A stretch of DNA of 64,000 bases, from positions 1 through 64,000 of the forward strand of contig JAKVKY010000005.1 in assembly GCA_022484685.1 (NCBI GenBank). The letters are read 5' to 3'. Each line of letters starts with the position of its first letter. The stretch's first letter is position 1. Below the pieces are notes generated by a model that ran no database searches, was not told the DNA's origin, and saw only the letters and a list, made by a program, of their open reading frames with translations. The stretch is from Acidaminococcaceae bacterium (lineage in GTDB: Bacteria; Bacillota; Negativicutes; Acidaminococcales; Acidaminococcaceae). Shown one piece after another: positions 60,301 through 64,000 of the stretch. A program made the translations under genes and the position numbers.

Positions 60301-62689
60301 GCCCCGCCATAAAGCTACTGTCTGCCGCCGGCTGTACTGTTTTCCTCACCACGGCCACCACACCACCGTCATAAGTAGGCTCACTAAAGAGCAGGCTCTG
60401 CTTACGTTCCTCCGTGATGCTGACTGCACCAAACATAAGGTCCGACTTATGAGCTACCACGGAAGGAATAGCAGCGTCAAAATTCATATTCTGCAGCTCT
60501 ACCGTGTAGCCGGCGTCCTGCAGGATCTGGGTGACCAGGGCCGTCTCATAGCCCACAATCTTACCGTTACGGACATAAACCATCGGCTCGCTTTCCGCAG
60601 CCACGGCACAACGGATCGTGCCTTTGCTGCCGGTCTTGGTCGCCGGCATCTGCTTGGCCTTTTCATCACTGCCAAACCAGATTTGATCTAACTTCTTTAA
60701 AGTCCCGTCCTGTTTATAACGCTTCAGACCTGCATCCAGGGCCGCCTTAATCTCCGGTCTGTCCTTGCTGATGCCCACGCCATATTGTACCTTAACCACC
60801 GGAGCGTGGATATAACCAAGTTCGGTGTCTTTGCTGGTCATGTTCCGGGCCACGGGTTCATCATCGAAGAAGCCTTCAATCTTGCCACTTTTTAAAGCTT
60901 CGATACAATCGGCATAGGTGTTGTACTGACTATAAGTAGATTTAGGCAAAACCTTTTTGGTCACAGCTTCAAAGATGGTTCCGGTCAACACCGCTACCGG
61001 TTTACCGTTCAATGCCGCCACCGTCTTATAGGTCAACTGGTCCTGAGGAGAGGTCGCCCCCGCGGCCGCAGCCGTACCGGCGGCTGCTTTCCTGACCACC
61101 AGTACCAGACCGCTCTTATAATCAGATTCGGAGAAGAGGAGGCTCTGCTTACGTTCCTCGGTAATGCTCACGGCGCCAAAAAGCACCTGGGCTTTGCCGC
61201 TGGCCACGGAAGGAATGACAGCGTTAAAATCCATGGGCTGCAGCACCACAGTATAACCGGCGTCCTGGAGGATGTCGGTTACCAGGCTGGCTTCGTAGCC
61301 CACCAGTTTACCATTGGCAATATAAGCCAGGGGCGGATTTTCTGCCGCCACGGCGCAAATTACGGTACCCTTGCTGCCGGTCTTAGCTGCCGGCATCACT
61401 TTTAGACTGTCGTCCGAACCGAACCAGATCTGGTCCAGCTTTTTTAAAGTGCCATCCTCTTTATATTTCTTGATGCCTGCATCCAGGACTTGTTTTAAAT
61501 CCGGTCTGCTCTTACTGATCCCGATACCCAGCTGGTCCGGCATCACCGCTTCTTTAAGATAGCCGATCTCGGGATTGGTACGCTGCATCTCCCGAGCCAC
61601 GGGCTCGTCGCATAAAAAACCTTCCACCTTACCGGTCTTTAAGGCGGTCAGGCAGTCCGTATAAGTATTGTAATAATTGTAAGGAGACTTGGGCAGATAT
61701 TGCTCCGTATGCCGGTCCAGCAACATCCCCGTTACCACGGCCATGGTCTTGCCATTAGCCTCGGCGATAGACTTGTAGGCCAGATCCGAGTTATCGGCAG
61801 CCTTGGCATTAGTACCACCGGCAGCCGTGGTCTTGGCATCAGCCCCTGCCCATTCCGATTTACGGATCATCACGGCAGCATAACTGGTGCAGTAAGGTTT
61901 ACTGAAGGCAATCTTCTGCAGCCGTTCCGGGGTTTCATTCAGATTGGCCAGGACCATGTCCACCTTCCCTGTTTCCAAGGCCGCCACCAGGGAATCGTAG
62001 TTCATGATCTTAAACTCCGGCCGCTTACCCAGTGCCGTCGCCAGACGCCAGGACAGTTCAATATCGTAGCCGGTCAATTTATTGTTGAACATAAAAGTCC
62101 AGGGAGGCACCAAACCGCTGGTGCCAATGGTGATAACCGGCAGGGATGTATCATCCTTCGCTACGCCCGCCGGCAGCTGCTGGTCTTTTTTCCCCAGCCA
62201 GCGCTCTTTCATCTCCGGCAGGATCCCGTCCGCCTCTAACTTGTCCAGCTGGGCGTTAACTTTCTGCAAAAGTTCCGTATTTTTCTTATTAATGCCGATA
62301 CCGATCTTATAGGTACCATAATTTTGGGGAAGGATCATCATCTCCGGCATGTTCCGGACCGCAATCTCCATGATGTCCCGGTCATAAGCCACCGCGTCCA
62401 CCTTTTTACTCCGCAAGGCCTCGTAGCCGTCCACATCCACAATAAACATCTGGAGATGACTCTTGTTAAAAACTTTATGACTTTCCATCTCCGAAGCACT
62501 GCCCTGACTGACCCCGATGGTTACCCCGGGCTTATTTAAATCCTGCAGGCTGGTAAATTTTTTCTCCTGCGGACCACTGCAGCCAAAAAGCAGGCCGGTG
62601 GTCACTATAACAAGCAGCCCTAACAAGAGTTGATGTACAAAATATGCTCTTGTCGCCGGCATCCGGCCCGTCAAACACGTTATCTTCAT
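59600..62689 (-). CDS. ABC amino-acid permease fused to three permuted binding-domain units
   Basis: A 1029-residue version of the previous protein. Lipobox LLFGC at 33-37. Six half-domains follow, alternating second lobe (46-166, 305-424, 553-673) and first lobe (184-277, 441-534, 690-783), separated by Ala/Gly/Thr-rich linkers. The permease is at 800-1010 with the EAA loop near 918-945. Units two and three are close copies of each other and of the single unit in the 510-residue paralogue; unit one is diverged. Internal first-then-second lobe neighbours can form two canonical binding domains, leaving the first and last halves to pair with each other. GAGAGG precedes the ATG. Confidence 0.93.
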   Translation of the reverse strand: MKITCLTGRMPATRAYFVHQLLLGLLVIVTTGLLFGCSGPQEKKFTSLQDLNKPGVTIGVSQGSASEMESHKVFNKSHLQMFIVDVDGYEALRSKKVDAVAYDRDIMEIAVRNMPEMMILPQNYGTYKIGIGINKKNTELLQKVNAQLDKLEADGILPEMKERWLGKKDQQLPAGVAKDDTSLPVITIGTSGLVPPWTFMFNNKLTGYDIELSWRLATALGKRPEFKIMNYDSLVAALETGKVDMVLANLNETPERLQKIAFSKPYCTSYAAVMIRKSEWAGADAKTTAAGGTNAKAADNSDLAYKSIAEANGKTMAVVTGMLLDRHTEQYLPKSPYNYYNTYTDCLTALKTGKVEGFLCDEPVAREMQRTNPEIGYLKEAVMPDQLGIGISKSRPDLKQVLDAGIKKYKEDGTLKKLDQIWFGSDDSLKVMPAAKTGSKGTVICAVAAENPPLAYIANGKLVGYEASLVTDILQDAGYTVVLQPMDFNAVIPSVASGKAQVLFGAVSITEERKQSLLFSESDYKSGLVLVVRKAAAGTAAAAGATSPQDQLTYKTVAALNGKPVAVLTGTIFEAVTKKVLPKSTYSQYNTYADCIEALKSGKIEGFFDDEPVARNMTSKDTELGYIHAPVVKVQYGVGISKDRPEIKAALDAGLKRYKQDGTLKKLDQIWFGSDEKAKQMPATKTGSKGTIRCAVAAESEPMVYVRNGKIVGYETALVTQILQDAGYTVELQNMNFDAAIPSVVAHKSDLMFGAVSITEERKQSLLFSEPTYDGGVVAVVRKTVQPAADSSFMAGLKESFHRNFLVEDRYKMVLAGLKTTIFITICAAILGTVLGFGVCMLRRSEQKFLSTLAKIFVKVMQGTPLVVFLMIMYYIVFGKLSINPMYVAIIAFAINMAAYTSEMMRTGIDAVDKGQLEAAYAMGFSKVQTFIKIVTPQALKHILPVYTGEFISMMKMTSVVGYIAIQDLTKMSDIIRSRTYEAFFPLIVTALIYLVVAWSLTSILVYLEYKIDPKKRQRTLKGVQLKQS
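60341..61777 (-). repeat. Tandem repeat of permuted binding-domain units inside the 1029-residue gene
   Basis: Two direct repeats of about 690 bases: codons 305-534 (61088-61777) and 553-783 (60341-61033). Shared protein segments include LKKLDQIWFGSD, GSKGT, LQDAGYTV and SITEERKQSLLFSE. A third, diverged unit (codons 46-277) stands before them. Confidence 0.88.
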
Positions 62690-62706
62690 AGCGCCGCAAC
62701 CTCTCT

Positions 62707-64000
62707 TTAAACTTCTTTTCTGAGTATCTCCTGCTTGAGCATACCCACGGAATCAGCCACGATACCCAGCCCGGCCATACCGCTCCAGACACTGGTAGCC
62801 GTACCTTTAAAGTCCAGCAGTTGGTCTAAAGGGATGGCCAGTACCAAGGCTTCTGTGGGAATACCTAACTGTAAACACAAGATGGTCAGACTAATCACAT
62901 CACCGCCGGCGGAAGACGGCTGTCCGGCCATGGACAGCATCCCGGACATGATAATCGCCACCAGCAGCCAGGAAGGATTAATAGGCACGCCGTACATCTC
63001 GGCCATGGTCAGGGAAATCACCATGTAGGCAATGGCTGCCCCCGGCTTAAACATGGCCTGCATCAGCGGGATACCTAAATCCGTTAATTTTTGGGAAACA
63101 CCCAGTTCCTTGTTACAGCAGTGGGAATTGCTGCTAAACGCCGCGGCGGAAGAACCGGTGGAAAAAGCAATGATATATGTAGGCAAAAGTTTTTTAAAGA
63201 TCAGGCTGGGGGAAACATGGCCGGTATAAGCCAGCCGCAGAGTAAAGTAGATCTGCACCAGGAATTCCACGCCCCACGCCAGCAGAAAAATCTTCAGGAG
63301 CAGGGATGTAGGAATATTGATGCCGCTGATAATCATATTCAGCACACAGACAAAGACAATGTACGGTGTCAGCACGCTGACACTGTTCATGCCTGTAAGC
63401 ACGATATTATTAATCTGTCCCACATCCGTAAGCACATTTTCCGTCTGCTTGCCCAGCATGAGCATGATCAGACCCGAGCACACGGCCAGGAAGATAATCT
63501 GCAATGAATTCCCTTTTAAGAACGGAGAAGCAATATCTCCGGGGACAATGTCCAGAAGCAATTTCCATAGCTGCTTGACGATACCGGCGCCGTTCACGGC
63601 GCCGTAGAAGTCCACGGGATAAAACCACAAAGCCACCGCCAGGGTCACCAGCAGGGTGCCAAAGGTCCACAGCAGCGCCCGGCCCACCAGCCGTTTGCCT
63701 ACGGTACTGAGAAAGGCCATATCGCCGATACCCACAATACCCCAGAGCATGCTGAAGAAAACGATGACGCCGGCTAACAGTCCCATCAGACGCATAAAAG
63801 CATCAAAAAGCGGCGTCAGGATATCCTGGGACAGGACCTTCAGGCTCGCCGGATCTACCAGCTTTAAGCAGAACTCCCCGATAATCACAGCCAGGACGAT
63901 GGAAAGCATCAAGGGGATAACCGGATTCAGCTTTTTACGGCGGGGCTGCAGCACCAGCCTGTTCACACCGTTATCGTAGTAATAAGCAGGGGACAGTCCC
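62707..64000 (-). CDS. SDF-family dicarboxylate/amino acid:cation symporter (runs off window)
   Basis: A secondary transporter with about eight membrane segments. The serine-rich reentrant hairpin reads AFSTGSSAAAFSSNSHC, followed by KPGAAIAYMVISLTMAEMYG and the second hairpin MAGQPSSAGGDVISL. The family takes up dicarboxylates, glutamate/aspartate or serine with Na+ or H+. A GTG at 63966 lacks a ribosome site, and the frame stays open to the right edge (reading SPAYYYDNG before it), so the true start is outside the window and there may be an N-terminal extension. It lies 17 bases upstream of the ABC fusion gene and is likely in the same operon. Confidence 0.9.
   Translation of the reverse strand, partial: GLSPAYYYDNGVNRLVLQPRRKKLNPVIPLMLSIVLAVIIGEFCLKLVDPASLKVLSQDILTPLFDAFMRLMGLLAGVIVFFSMLWGIVGIGDMAFLSTVGKRLVGRALLWTFGTLLVTLAVALWFYPVDFYGAVNGAGIVKQLWKLLLDIVPGDIASPFLKGNSLQIIFLAVCSGLIMLMLGKQTENVLTDVGQINNIVLTGMNSVSVLTPYIVFVCVLNMIISGINIPTSLLLKIFLLAWGVEFLVQIYFTLRLAYTGHVSPSLIFKKLLPTYIIAFSTGSSAAAFSSNSHCCNKELGVSQKLTDLGIPLMQAMFKPGAAIAYMVISLTMAEMYGVPINPSWLLVAIIMSGMLSMAGQPSSAGGDVISLTILCLQLGIPTEALVLAIPLDQLLDFKGTATSVWSGMAGLGIVADSVGMLKQEILRKEV

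Noticed and set aside
62707-63966. GTG at 63966 as the start of the SDF symporter
   Set aside because: No ribosome site precedes it and the frame stays open to the window edge; the start is probably outside.

Overview
The window is a gene-dense chromosomal segment of a Firmicute (Bacillota). Inference: a non-sporulating member of the Negativicutes, perhaps near Acidaminococcaceae. This rests on the Bacillus-like housekeeping order (ctsR-clpC-radA ... PIN/TRAM-ispD-ispF-gltX-cysS-mrnC-rlmB-yacP-sigH), a SAM-I riboswitch, LutC/LUD, ECF ThiW and RecD2 proteins and many small exported proteins. No sporulation gene other than sigH and no diagnostic outer-membrane gene is visible, so the class assignment is not proven. 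I see no phage, insertion sequence or CRISPR array.

Region by region. 1-10383, all minus strand: the 5' part of a phosphofructokinase gene, an orphan BrxF-like P-loop protein, then the tRNA synthetase/isoprenoid/RNA-processing cluster from the PIN/TRAM protein down to sigH. 10559-15748: exported or lipid-anchored proteins (DUF3298-like, phosphoesterase, class A beta-lactamase fold), a flavoprotein and an acyl-CoA thioesterase. 15880-21040: carD, radA, clpC and ctsR under a CtsR-type operator. ClpC is unusual: it carries an N-terminal zinc ribbon and has lost the middle domain, and mcsA, mcsB and disA are absent. 21165-30091: exported proteins, metQ behind a complete SAM-I riboswitch, a MazG-like enzyme, a secreted metallo-beta-lactamase-fold lipoprotein, pgi, comF and recD2. 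30155-36129: an AdoMet-decarboxylase-like protein without its catalytic residues, a vWA protein and a macrodomain fusion, thiW, and a LUD protein. 36174-45589: pyrR, rluD, lspA, an acyl-CoA dehydrogenase, a long glutamine synthetase, holA, comEC and a comEA whose DNA-binding end appears broken. 45750-52850: leuS, bioB, a UPF0340 protein, a phosphoesterase, a radical SAM gene behind a structured, terminator-bearing leader, and tRNA-Arg(ACG). 53096-55964: a DUF4405 membrane protein and two exported proteins.

The most striking part is 56049-64000. On the minus strand run an SDF-family symporter, two ABC permeases with fused substrate-binding domains, an ABC ATPase, a STAS protein and an RsbW-like ATPase. 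In both permease fusions the binding-domain lobes are in circularly permuted order: each chain starts with the second lobe and reaches the membrane part through the first lobe. The longer one carries three such units. The ABC ATPase has an extra 120-residue C-terminal domain that resembles the RsbW-like protein encoded next door. This suggests an amino-acid uptake system tied to a STAS/HATPase partner switch. The architecture is read directly from the sequence; the regulatory link is inference.
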